Shown: positions 23,325 to 30,404 of the stretch, in pieces | Layout: each line of letters starts with the position of its first letter | Numbering within the stretch: position 1 is the stretch's first letter | NCBI GenBank assembly: GCA_011375465.1 | Contig: DRZV01000091.1 | Location: 1-32,998, forward strand | Reading direction: 5' to 3' | Origin: Neomoorella mulderi | Lineage (GTDB): Bacteria; Bacillota; DSM-521; Neomoorellales; Neomoorellaceae | DNA: 32,998 nt | Program-made: the position numbers and the translations under genes | Notes under the pieces: generated by a model | Database searches by the model: none | What the model was told of the DNA's origin: nothing | Seen by the model: the letters and a program-made list of their open reading frames with translations, nothing else

Positions 23325-24981
23325 GTGCTTAAAAGATTTGCCAGGCAAAAGATCGTCTGTATGCTGTGTTTGGCGCTTTTCCTGGCCTCTTTAGCCCTTG
23401 CCGGTTGTGGCCAGAGCCCTACCCAGCAGGCTGTGGCCCAGACCTATAAGGGCAAACCCGCCAAGTATGTGTTTCTGTTTATCGGGGACGGCATGGGTAT
23501 GCCCCAGATAAATGCGGCGGAGATATTTTTAGGGGCCACCGCCTCTGCCGACAGCCCCCAGCTCAAAAAGCTCAATTTTACCCAGTTTCCGGTCCAGGGC
23601 ATGATGACCACCTATGCCGCCGATAGCTTCATCACCGATTCGGCTTCGGCCATAACCGCCATGGCCTCGGGCCACAAGACCAACGACGGCGTCATCAATA
23701 TGGATCCCCAGAAGAAGGTCAAGTATAAGAGCATAGGGGAGATGGCCCGGGATAAGGGTTTGAAGGTGGGAATAATTTCCAGTGTGTCCATAGATCACGC
23801 TACCCCGGCGGGGTTTTACGCCCACCAGCCCAGCCGGAACAACTACTATGAAATAGCCCTGGAGCTGACGGAGAGCAATTTCGATTTCTTTGGCGGAGGA
23901 GGCTTCAAACAGCCCCGAGGGAAACAACGACAGGCCTGATGTGCTGGAGATAGCCAAATCCAAGGGTTACAAGGTGATCAGCACGGCGGAGGAGATAAGA
24001 AATCTCAAGCCCGGGGAAGGTAAGGTCATAGCCATAAACCCCGTGCTGGATAAGGAAAAGGCCCTTCCCTACGCCATAAATGCCCTTAGGGGACAGGATC
24101 TGGGGGTCTCCCTGGCGGAATTTACCCGCAAGGCCATCGAGCTTTTGGACAATCCCAAGGGCTTTCTCCTGATGGTGGAAGGGGGTAAAATCGGCTGGGC
24201 CTGCCATGCCAACGACGGGGCCACCGCCATCCACGACACCATAGATTTCGACAAGGCTGTGGCTGAAGCCATAGAGTTTTACAAAAAGCATCCCAACGAG
24301 ACCGTGATCATCGTCCCCGGGGATCACGAATGCGGCGGCATGACCATAGGCTTCGCCGGCACCAGATATGAGACCTACTTTGACATTTTAGCCCCCCAGA
24401 GGATCTCCTATGATGAGTTTACCAAGATAGTGGATAAGTACCGCAAAGAGCACGCTCCTGAAAACGCCAAACTGGAAGACCTCCTGCCCTTGATCAAAGA
24501 GAACTTCGGCCTGGAGGTCATGGAAGACAAGGCCAGGGAGGAACTGGAGAAAAAGGCCAAGGAGGGGGATAAGGAGGCAGCTAGGCGGCTGCACCTGGTC
24601 CTCACCAAGGAGGAACTGGAAGATCTGGGCCGGGCCTTTGCCCTGAGCATGGTGGAAAAGGAGAAGCGGCCTAAAGATGAGAGGACTTACCTCCTCTACG
24701 GCGGTTATGATCCCTTAACGGTGACCATAACCTCCATATTGAACCAGAAGGCGGGTATAGGCTGGACCAGCTACTCCCATACGGGCGTGCCCATCCCGGT
24801 GTACGCCATAGGGGTGGGGGCCCACATATTCGGCGGCTATTATGACAATACGGATCTTTACAAGAAAATGTGCCAGGTCATGGGAATGGACCCCAGCAAA
24901 CCCAACATACTGGCCCATATCCCCCGCAGGGAAAAGGAGCTGGCTGCCCAGAGGCCGAGCTGCATATTCCAGGGCAGGTGA
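23325..24981 (+). pseudogene. Lipoprotein alkaline phosphatase (PhoA family), one frameshift
   Basis: Two overlapping frames give one alkaline phosphatase of about 551 residues. It starts at GTG 23325 (ribosome site GGGAGGAGG) and has a lipoprotein signal ending LALAGC (lipid Cys28). Active-site motifs are FIGDGMGMPQ, ITDSASAITAMASG (nucleophile Ser) and DHATPAGFYAHQPSR. After GGGGFKQPRG the frame breaks, and NNDRPDVLEIAKSKGYKV resumes in another frame; removing one base from GGGAAAC near 23925-23930 joins them. Downstream are VEGGKIGWACHAND, PGDHECGG and SYSHTGVPIPV. The Gly at 24193-24195 replaces the Asp that is a zinc ligand (Asp327 in E. coli). An acidic, Lys/Glu-rich insertion of about 100 residues (24400-24700) is absent from the second copy at 26403. 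It should release phosphate outside the cell if expressed. The break may be a consensus error. Confidence 0.85.
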
Positions 24982-24997
24982 TACCCTGCCCTTTTTT
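24972..24997 (+). terminator. Intrinsic terminator of the first alkaline phosphatase gene
   Basis: GGGCAGG (24972-24978) pairs with CCTGCCC (24985-24991), and six T follow (24992-24997). The stem begins inside the last codons of the gene and the stop codon TGA lies in the loop. Confidence 0.9.
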
Positions 24998-25027
24998 ATT
25001 GACCCATCCTGGGAAGGAGGAGAAGGA

Positions 25028-26239
25028 ATGTCCGGTTTTCGAGTGGGGCCGGAGTTCTGGAATGAGTTCTGGAACAGGGCAGAGATGGGCAGGGATCTCC
25101 CCTACGTAGTCCTGGTATTGTCCCTCTGCTTGATTCTGGCCTTCGTCCCCACGGGATTTGTAAACCCAAATATCAAGGGCGGCATAAGGGCCCAGGGCCT
25201 GATCCTGGAAGTGGACAATTCCTATATGCAGAAGATGGGCCTGGTCAATATCGGAGCCCAGAGGTTGAAGGTAAAGATACTGACCGGCCCCTTTAAAGGC
25301 CGGGTGGTGGATTCTGTGAACCATTTTAAAGGGATACTGGAGTTCGATAAGGTATTTCAGGAGGGCGATAAGGCCCTGATAGTTATAGATCACCTGGGGA
25401 AAGAGATACTCCATGTAAATACCATAGATCATTACCGCCTGCACCTGGAGGCCTTTCTCTTTTTCCTTTTCCTGGCCGCTCTGGTGGTCATTGCAGGGTG
25501 GACGGGGGTCAAGGCCGTGGTCTCCTTCCTCTTCACCACCCTGGTGATCTGGAAGGTGCTCCTGCCCGGATTCCTCCGGGGCTGGGACCCTGTGCTTCTC
25601 TCCTTGGGGGTGGTGAGCGCCATTGTGGCCTGTACCTGTTTTCTGGTGGCGGGCCTGTCCCGGAGGGGTTTGGCCGCCTTCCTGGGTGCCCTTTCCGGCC
25701 TGGTCTTGGCCTGTCTCCTATCCCTGCTTTTCGGAAAGGCATTTAGGCTTCACGGCGCGGTTATGCCCTTTACCGAGACCCTGCTTTATTCGGGCTACGG
25801 CCATCTGGACATAACCAGGATATTTCTGGCGGGCGTGTTCGTGGCCTGTACCGGGGCTGTCATGGACATCTCGGTGGACGTGGCCGCTGCCATAGCCGAG
25901 GTGGTGGACAAACGGCCTGACATATCGCCTTGGGAAGCTGTGTTTTCTGGCCTTTCTGTATCCCGGGCAGTGGTGGGCACCATGGCCACCACCCTGCTTT
26001 CGGCCTACTCGGGGAGCTATGTGGGCCTGCTCATGGTGTTCATCGCCCAAGGTACTCCTCTGGTAAATATCCTCAACTTGAACTACGTGGCGGCCGAGAT
26101 CCTGCACACCCTGGTGGGCAGCTTCGGGCTGGTAATGGTGGGCCCCTTCACCGCCCTCATAGGGGGACACCTCCTCGCCACCCGGACGGCACCTAAAAAG
26201 GTGGTGGCTGAGGAGCAGGTCCCCTTTTCACAGATTTAA
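25028..26239 (+). CDS. YibE/F family integral membrane protein
   Basis: The product has about 403 residues. One N-terminal membrane helix (LPYVVLVLSLCLILAFVPTG) is followed by an extracytoplasmic beta-rich domain (about 45-140: RLKVKILTGPFKGRVVDSVN, GDKALIVI). Seven or so membrane helices come next. Conserved family stretches are GWTGVKAVVSFLFTTLVIW, CTGAVMDISVDVAAAIAEV, SVSRAVVGTMATTLLSAYSG and NLNYVAAEILHTLVGSFGLV. The biochemical role of YibE/F proteins is not established; transport is only a guess. The start is ATG 25028 after GGAAGGAGGAGAAGG; an upstream extension of the frame runs through the phosphatase gene and is not coding. It lies between two alkaline phosphatase genes and has a terminator on each side, so it is probably transcribed on its own or by read-through. 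Confidence 0.92.
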   Translation: MSGFRVGPEFWNEFWNRAEMGRDLPYVVLVLSLCLILAFVPTGFVNPNIKGGIRAQGLILEVDNSYMQKMGLVNIGAQRLKVKILTGPFKGRVVDSVNHFKGILEFDKVFQEGDKALIVIDHLGKEILHVNTIDHYRLHLEAFLFFLFLAALVVIAGWTGVKAVVSFLFTTLVIWKVLLPGFLRGWDPVLLSLGVVSAIVACTCFLVAGLSRRGLAAFLGALSGLVLACLLSLLFGKAFRLHGAVMPFTETLLYSGYGHLDITRIFLAGVFVACTGAVMDISVDVAAAIAEVVDKRPDISPWEAVFSGLSVSRAVVGTMATTLLSAYSGSYVGLLMVFIAQGTPLVNILNLNYVAAEILHTLVGSFGLVMVGPFTALIGGHLLATRTAPKKVVAEEQVPFSQI

Positions 26240-26305
26240 CTTGAACCTAACATTCCCCTGTTAAAATAGATTACGGATTCAAACCAAGGATCCGCTTTCC
26301 CCCCT

Positions 26306-26358
26306 CCTCGTATAACCCTACGAGGTATGCTTTGGGCCCGACGGGCCCCCTATTTTTT
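26306..26358 (+). terminator. Two hairpins and T-run after the YibE/F gene
   Basis: CCTCGTA (26306-26312) pairs with TACGAGG (26319-26325), 7 bp with a six-base loop. GGGCCC (26334-26339) pairs with GGGCCC (26343-26348), and CCTA plus six T (26353-26358) follows. The second hairpin is a plausible intrinsic terminator. The first resembles an upstream regulatory stem, but I could not match it to a known leader RNA. The whole region 26240-26402 holds no gene. Confidence 0.65.
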
Positions 26359-26402
26359 CTCCGGAGGAAAAGGGATATAATATCAAGAGGGGGTATGAGC
26401 AT

Positions 26403-27506
26403 GTGATGGCCAAGTACATTTTTCTGTTCGTAGGAGATGGGCTGGGGGCGGTCCAGGTGAAGGCGGGAGAAAGGGCCTGCCTGCTCCAGCGGGGAACTCC
26501 CCTGTGCTTCACTTCCTTCCCTTGCCAGGGTTTGATGACAAATTACGCCTGCGACGGTTCCATCACCGATTCCGCGGCCGCGGCCACCGCCATGGCCAGC
26601 GGTAGAAAAACCTTTAACGGCCTGGTGAACATTTCTCCAGAGGGGGAGGATCTCTGGCCCTTGACTCACCGAGCAAAGGATAAAGGCATGAGGGTGGGGA
26701 TAATCTCCAGCGTGTCCCTGAACCACGCTACGCCAGCCGCCTTTTATGCCCAGCAGCCCAGCCGGGATAACTACTACCAGATAGGCTTACAGCTGGCCCT
26801 CAGCGAATTTCACTTTTTCGGAGGCGGGGGATTAAAGGCCGAGAGGGGCCCCTGGGGGGATCGGGTTTCCCTTCTGGAAGTGGCCCGGGCCCATGGATTC
26901 AGAATCCCCCGGAACATGGAGGAGCTGGAGGACATACCTCCTGGGGAAAGGGTTATAGCCATCAACCCCCATCTGGACGGGGAGCAGGCCCTGCCCTATG
27001 CGGTGGAAGGCCAGGGAGGCTGGTCCTTAGCCCAGTTCACCCGTAAAGCCATAGAATGTCTGGATAATTCCCGGGGATTTTTCCTCATGGTGGAGGGAGG
27101 CAAAATAGACTGGGCCTGCCATGCCAACGATACCTTCAGGGCTTTGGGGGAGATACTGGCTTTCAACGAAGCTGTGTCCCAGGCCCTGGAATTCTACCGC
27201 CGCCGTCCTGAGGAGACCTTGATAGTGGTTACGGGGGATCACGAAACCGGGGGCATGATGATGGAGGACCGGGCCTGCTCCTCCTGGGAGGAGCTCCTTT
27301 CTTCTATAAAATGGACCACGGGGGGACACACCGAGGACCCCATACCGGTTTTTGCCCTGGGAAGAGGGGCAGAATTGTTCCGGGGTTTTTATGATAACAC
27401 CGAGATCTGCTGGAAATTGCTCCAGGTCCTCTCCTCCCCTCAAGCCTTCTGGCGGGATGCTTGGTCTAACGAAGGGCTCCTGCCCCCAGCGGCAGCTGGT
27501 AAATAA
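26403..27506 (+). CDS. Alkaline phosphatase family protein without signal peptide
   Basis: The 367-residue protein is a paralogue of the phosphatase at 23325. It has FVGDGLGAVQ (metal Asp), ITDSAAAATAMASG (nucleophile Ser), NHATPAAFYAQQPSR, VEGGKIDWACHAND (with the zinc-ligand Asp that the first copy lacks), TGDHETGG and GGHTEDPIPV. All metal ligands of the family are therefore visible. It starts directly at MAKYIFLFVGDG, so it has no signal peptide, lipobox or membrane helix, and should be cytosolic, which is unusual for this family. It also lacks the ~100-residue charged insertion of the first copy. The start is GTG 26403 (or ATG 26406), 9-12 bases after GAGGGGG; a TATAAT lies at 26376-26381 without a clear -35. 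No Pho boxes are seen. Its substrate may be an internal phosphoester. Confidence 0.88.
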   Translation: MMAKYIFLFVGDGLGAVQVKAGERACLLQRGTPLCFTSFPCQGLMTNYACDGSITDSAAAATAMASGRKTFNGLVNISPEGEDLWPLTHRAKDKGMRVGIISSVSLNHATPAAFYAQQPSRDNYYQIGLQLALSEFHFFGGGGLKAERGPWGDRVSLLEVARAHGFRIPRNMEELEDIPPGERVIAINPHLDGEQALPYAVEGQGGWSLAQFTRKAIECLDNSRGFFLMVEGGKIDWACHANDTFRALGEILAFNEAVSQALEFYRRRPEETLIVVTGDHETGGMMMEDRACSSWEELLSSIKWTTGGHTEDPIPVFALGRGAELFRGFYDNTEICWKLLQVLSSPQAFWRDAWSNEGLLPPAAAGK

Positions 27507-27524
27507 AGATTGCGGAGGGATCTT

Positions 27525-28103
27525 ATGGAGGAATCTAAACTGGAGGCCATCTTCAAGGATACCCAGCAAGCTCTAAAGGAGCTTCTGGAAGCCGCCGCCA
27601 TGAAGCCGGGGCAGATAGTGGTGGTGGGGTGCAGCACCAGCGAAGTGGTGGGCAAAAAGATAGGCTCCAGCCCCAACCTGGAGGTGGCTCAGACCATCTT
27701 TCAGGCCCTGTATACCCTCCTTCAGGAAAGGGGGATCTTTTTGGCGGTGCAGTGCTGCGAACATCTGAATAGGGCCTTGGTGGTGGAGAGGGAATGCATG
27801 GAAAGGTATAACTTGGAAGAGGTCACGGTGGTGCCCCATCCTAAAGCCGGAGGGGCCCTGGCTACAGTGGCCTATTATAGCTTCAAGGATCCGGTGGTGG
27901 TGGAGAGCCTTCAGGCCCATGCCGGGATGGATATAGGGGATACCTTTATAGGCATGCACCTGAAGAGGGTGGCTGTTCCCGTCAGGGGTTCGGTAAAATC
28001 CATAGGGGAAGCCCACCTCACCATGGCCCGTACCCGGCCCAAGCTCATAGGCGGCGAGAGGGCCAGATATGCCAGGGATCCTGAATGGCAAAAAGGCCGG
28101 TAA
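27525..28103 (+). CDS. TIGR01440/UPF0340 family protein (YwlG-like)
   Basis: The product has about 192 residues. Conserved stretches of the family are VVVGCSTSEVVGKKIGS, LAVQCCEHLNRALVVERE, VVPHPKAGGALATVAY, DIGDTFIGMHLKRVAVPVR and IGEAHLTMARTRPKLIGGER. The family is widespread in Firmicutes and named only by number; its function is not known. The pattern of conserved Cys, His and Glu suggests an enzyme fold, but that is inference. ATG 27525 is preferred over TTG 27510 because GGAGGG lies five bases upstream. It follows the second alkaline phosphatase after 18 bases, so the two are likely co-transcribed, and a terminator overlaps its stop codon. Confidence 0.88.
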   Translation: MEESKLEAIFKDTQQALKELLEAAAMKPGQIVVVGCSTSEVVGKKIGSSPNLEVAQTIFQALYTLLQERGIFLAVQCCEHLNRALVVERECMERYNLEEVTVVPHPKAGGALATVAYYSFKDPVVVESLQAHAGMDIGDTFIGMHLKRVAVPVRGSVKSIGEAHLTMARTRPKLIGGERARYARDPEWQKGR

Positions 28104-28115
28104 AGCCGGTCTTTT
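28095..28115 (+). terminator. Intrinsic terminator after the YwlG-like gene
   Basis: GGCCGG (28095-28100) pairs with CCGGTC (28106-28111), with one G-T wobble, over a five-base loop holding the stop codon. TTTTGTGTTTT follows. Confidence 0.75.
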
Positions 28116-28125
28116 GTGTTTTCTA

Positions 28126-28155
28126 TTGCTACGGTAACCTTCCGGGTGCTAAAAT
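28126..28155 (+). promoter_or_regulatory. Possible sigma-A promoter of the thiazole synthase gene
   Basis: TTGCTA (28126-28131) and TAAAAT (28150-28155) are 18 bases apart. A perfect TTGACA at 28171-28176 has no matching -10 before the start codon. No TPP riboswitch lies in this 95-base gap. Confidence 0.45.
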
Positions 28156-28198
28156 GTTGCCCAGAGCTTTTTGACATCTTCGTGAAAGGGGTAAAGCG

Positions 28199-28981
28199 TT
28201 GGCCAGGGACAATATCGAAGAACATATTATCTCTCAGGCTATAATCTCTGACTATTACCAGGACCTTCTGGAATCCCTTCAGGTGGACGCCGCGGTGGTG
28301 GGGGGAGGTCCCTCGGGGTTGACCGCGGCTTACTTATTGGCCCGGGCGGGCCTTAAAACAGCCCTCTTTGAGCGCCGTTTGAGCCTGGGGGGAGGGATAT
28401 GGGGAGGAGGCATGATGTTCAACCGCCTGGTATTCCAAGAGGAGGCCCGATCCCTCTTTGACCTCTTCCATATCCGCTATCGGGAGCATGTGCCAGGATA
28501 TTATGTGGCCTCTTCGGTGGAAACGGCAGCGGCTATGATCCTGGCCGTCTGCCGGGAAGGGGTCAAAATATTTAATCTCGTCGCTGTGGAAGACGTGGTC
28601 TTGAGGGAGAACCGGGTGGCAGGGCTGGTGCTCAACTGGAGTCCGGTGGAGCCGGCGGGACTCCATATAGACCCTTTGGCTATAAGATGTCGGTATATCC
28701 TGGATGCCACTGGACATGAAGCCCAGGTGGTGAAGAGGCTGGTGGAAAAAAATAGAATAGAGCTCTCCATCCCTGGGGAAAGATCCATGTGGGCTGCCAG
28801 GGGGGAAAGGGAGACGGTGGAATGTTCTGGAGAAATATTCCCCGGCCTGTACGTGAGCGGCATGGCCGCCAATGCAGTGGCAGGGGGCCATCGCATGGGA
28901 CCCATTTTCGGCGGAATGGTCCTCTCCGGGCAGAAGGTGGCCCAGATGATCATAGATCGGTGGAAAAGGGGAGAGCCGTGA
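28199..28981 (+). CDS. thi4: THI4-family thiazole synthase (NAD-dependent ADP-thiazole synthase), His type
   Basis: THI4 proteins make the thiazole part of thiamine from NAD, glycine and a sulfur source. The 260-residue product has the dinucleotide-binding VVGGGPSGLTAAYLLARAG (from residue 33), FERRLSLGGGIWGGGMMFNR, VLNWSPVEPAGLHIDPLAI, DATGHEAQVVKRL, GLYVSGMAANAVAGGHRMGP and GGMVLSGQKVA, all typical. At the position of yeast Cys205 (SCMDP) it has His156 (LHIDP), as in the archaeal enzymes that use free sulfide and turn over repeatedly rather than giving up their own sulfur. The start is TTG 28199 with GAAAGGGG seven bases upstream. No other thiamine gene is in the window. The name and reaction are firm; sulfide dependence is inferred from the one residue and an anaerobic setting. 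Confidence 0.9.
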   Translation: MARDNIEEHIISQAIISDYYQDLLESLQVDAAVVGGGPSGLTAAYLLARAGLKTALFERRLSLGGGIWGGGMMFNRLVFQEEARSLFDLFHIRYREHVPGYYVASSVETAAAMILAVCREGVKIFNLVAVEDVVLRENRVAGLVLNWSPVEPAGLHIDPLAIRCRYILDATGHEAQVVKRLVEKNRIELSIPGERSMWAARGERETVECSGEIFPGLYVSGMAANAVAGGHRMGPIFGGMVLSGQKVAQMIIDRWKRGEP

Positions 28982-29000
28982 TCTTATTCCCCTAAGGGGT

Positions 29001-29028
29001 AAGGGGGCAATTCTTCCCCCTTTTTTTT
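29001..29028 (+). terminator. Intrinsic terminator of the thi4 gene
   Basis: AAGGGGG (29001-29007) pairs with CCCCCTT (29016-29022) over an eight-base loop, and the T-run continues to 29028. A second short CCCC/GGGG pair lies at 28989-28998. The convergent bactofilin gene ends 19 bases further on. Confidence 0.9.
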
Positions 29029-29046
29029 CGTCCGGAGAAGGGGAGG

Positions 29047-29391
29047 TCATCTTGGATTTGCCTTCGAAGACCCCCCTTCCTCTATTATCAGGTTTTTCGT
29101 CTCGATGTCTCCATAAACCTTGCCGGTGGAGGTTATGTACAGCTGTCCTGAAATAGCCAGGTTACCCTTTATCTCTCCAGAAATGGTGACATTGCCCGCC
29201 GAGATATTCGCTTCCACCCTTCCCGTCTCTCCCAGCACCAGGTTGCCTCTGGTCTCTATCTGGCCGGTGAAATGCCCATCTATCCTTATGGTGCCTTCGG
29301 CGACCTTGAGAGTACCTTGAATGGCGGTGTTTTTGCCTATTATGGTTTCCACCTTCTCCGAGCCTGCGGGGGAGGTCTTTTTGCCGAACAC
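29047..29391 (-). CDS. Bactofilin (polymer-forming cytoskeletal protein)
   Basis: Bactofilins form nucleotide-free filaments of a right-handed beta-helix and organise cell-wall enzymes. The 114 residues show the repeating pattern of the fold: TIIGKNTAIQGTLKVAEGT, IRIDGHFTGQIETRGNLVLG, VEANISAGNVTISGEIKGNL, and ISGQLYITSTGKVYGDI, with short disordered ends. GTG 29391 has AAAGGAGA seven bases upstream. The gene overlaps the 3' end of the M23 peptidase gene by 52 bases on the same strand. A bactofilin next to an M23 (LytM) endopeptidase is a recurring pair, in which the bactofilin positions the hydrolase for cell-shape control. Whether that holds here depends on the peptidase being intact. Confidence 0.93.
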   Translation of the reverse strand: MFGKKTSPAGSEKVETIIGKNTAIQGTLKVAEGTIRIDGHFTGQIETRGNLVLGETGRVEANISAGNVTISGEIKGNLAISGQLYITSTGKVYGDIETKNLIIEEGGSSKANPR

Positions 29392-30265
29392 CCTAAATTC
29401 TCCTTTCCCAGATATTTCAGGGGATCCACAGGGTTGCCGTTTTCCCGGACTTCAAAGTGGATATGGGGACCGGTGCTCCTGCCCGTGCTCCCCGATCTGG
29501 CCAGCACTTCTCCCCTTTCCACCTTCTGGCCCGGCTGGACCAGAATTTCAGAATTGGGGGCATACAACGATTGTAGGCCGTAACCGTGGTCCACTATCAC
29601 TGTTTTGCCATAGGCTCCCAGCCAGCCGGCAGAGGAAACCGTTCCCCTCCCTGAAGCCCTCACCGGAGTGCCCACGGCCACGTTATGTCTATGCCTGTAT
29701 GGAATTCCAGGCTTGAACCAAAGGGATTGCGCCTTAGACCAAAGGGGGAGGTGAGAACCCCTGAAGCGGGATACATGGTGGGGATCCGGGCCAGATACTC
29801 CAGCCGTTCCGCCGCTTCCTGCAGCAGCTGCTGCAGGTCTTTGAATTTTTCTTCTATGGCCATTATCATCTGGGCGGAAGTATCTGGGTCAAAGGAGAGG
29901 GCCTGTCCTTCGCTTTTTAAGGAGAATCCTCCCCGGCTGGCTTTAGGGGGAGCTAGACCCAGCATCCGCCGGACCCTCTCTTCTAATTCTGTCAGACCCT
30001 GGAGTTTTTCGTTGATGGCCTGGGCATTTTGGTCCAAAAGGGCCAGTCTTTTATCCTGTTCCTCTTTGGCAGATTTCAGCTCCGCCAGGGCCTTATCCCT
30101 CTCCCTCAGAGCTTCATAGAGACGAAGGGAATTTTGGCTGGAGTAGAGGAGCCCGGCAGCCACGATTAAAAAGAGGGTCACCCCGGAGGCCAGCAGGAGG
30201 CGAAGCAGGGAAAGGTTTATCCTATAGCTGCGGATTTTCTGGGAAGGGTCGGCCACGATGATCAC
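29340..30265 (-). pseudogene. Membrane-anchored M23 (LytM) peptidoglycan endopeptidase, one frameshift
   Basis: The N-terminal frame (201 codons from GTG 30265) encodes one membrane helix (LRLLLASGVTLFLIVAAGLL), a long coiled coil (about 50-160) and the start of the M23 domain, SPFGLRRNP and EFHTGIDI with zinc-binding His and Asp. It then runs to a stop. The next frame picks up NVAVGTPVRASGRGTVSSAG, GKTVIVDHGYGLQSLYAPN, and GPHIHFEVRENGNPVDPLKY, with the second HxH motif. Adding one A to the pair at GACATAACG (about 29686-29690) restores a single ~308-residue peptidase. Such enzymes cut peptide crosslinks in the wall. The start lacks a clear ribosome site and follows an 11-A tract with an in-frame stop, so the true start is uncertain too. 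The break is at a short homopolymer and may be a sequencing error. Confidence 0.85.
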
Positions 30266-30313
30266 ATGGAGGTAAGGGTCTTTTTTTTTTTATTTTAACC
30301 CTCTATCTACAAA

Positions 30314-30334
30314 ATATCGACATGGGGACGATAT
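30314..30334. promoter_or_regulatory. Inverted repeat upstream of the M23-bactofilin genes
   Basis: ATATCG (30314-30319) and CGATAT (30329-30334) are perfect inverted half-sites, with centres 15 bases apart. They lie about 50 bases upstream of the peptidase start, in an AT-rich gap. It could be a regulator binding site or a small stem. No matching site was seen elsewhere in the window. Confidence 0.4.
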
Positions 30335-30345
30335 GTATATTTTAT

Positions 30346-30377
30346 AAAAAAAATCCTCCCTCTTTTTGGGGATGGAT
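30346..30377 (-). terminator. Intrinsic terminator of the radical SAM gene
   Basis: Read on the minus strand, ATCC-A-TCCC (30377-30369) pairs with GGGAGGAT (30360-30353) with one bulged A and an eight-base loop. A T-run over 30353-30346 follows. It lies 28 bases past the stop codon. Confidence 0.75.
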
Positions 30378-30404
30378 AAAAAGATTGCCCCCGGTTCGGA
30401 GTAT

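Noticed and set aside
24842..25027. 62-codon N-terminal extension of the YibE/F frame
   Set aside because: It runs through the end of the phosphatase gene and its terminator; ATG 25028 has a strong ribosome site.
26304..26348. CTCGTATAACCC...GGTATG reminiscent of the start of a purine riboswitch, and ACGA/ACGG loops reminiscent of guanidine-II hairpins
   Set aside because: The conserved second and third helices and loop sequences of the purine aptamer are missing. The ACGR motifs do not sit on properly paired stems.
28104..28198. TPP riboswitch before thi4
   Set aside because: The CTGAGA and ACC-x-GAACCTGATC-type motifs are absent; the gap holds only a terminator tail and promoter-like elements.
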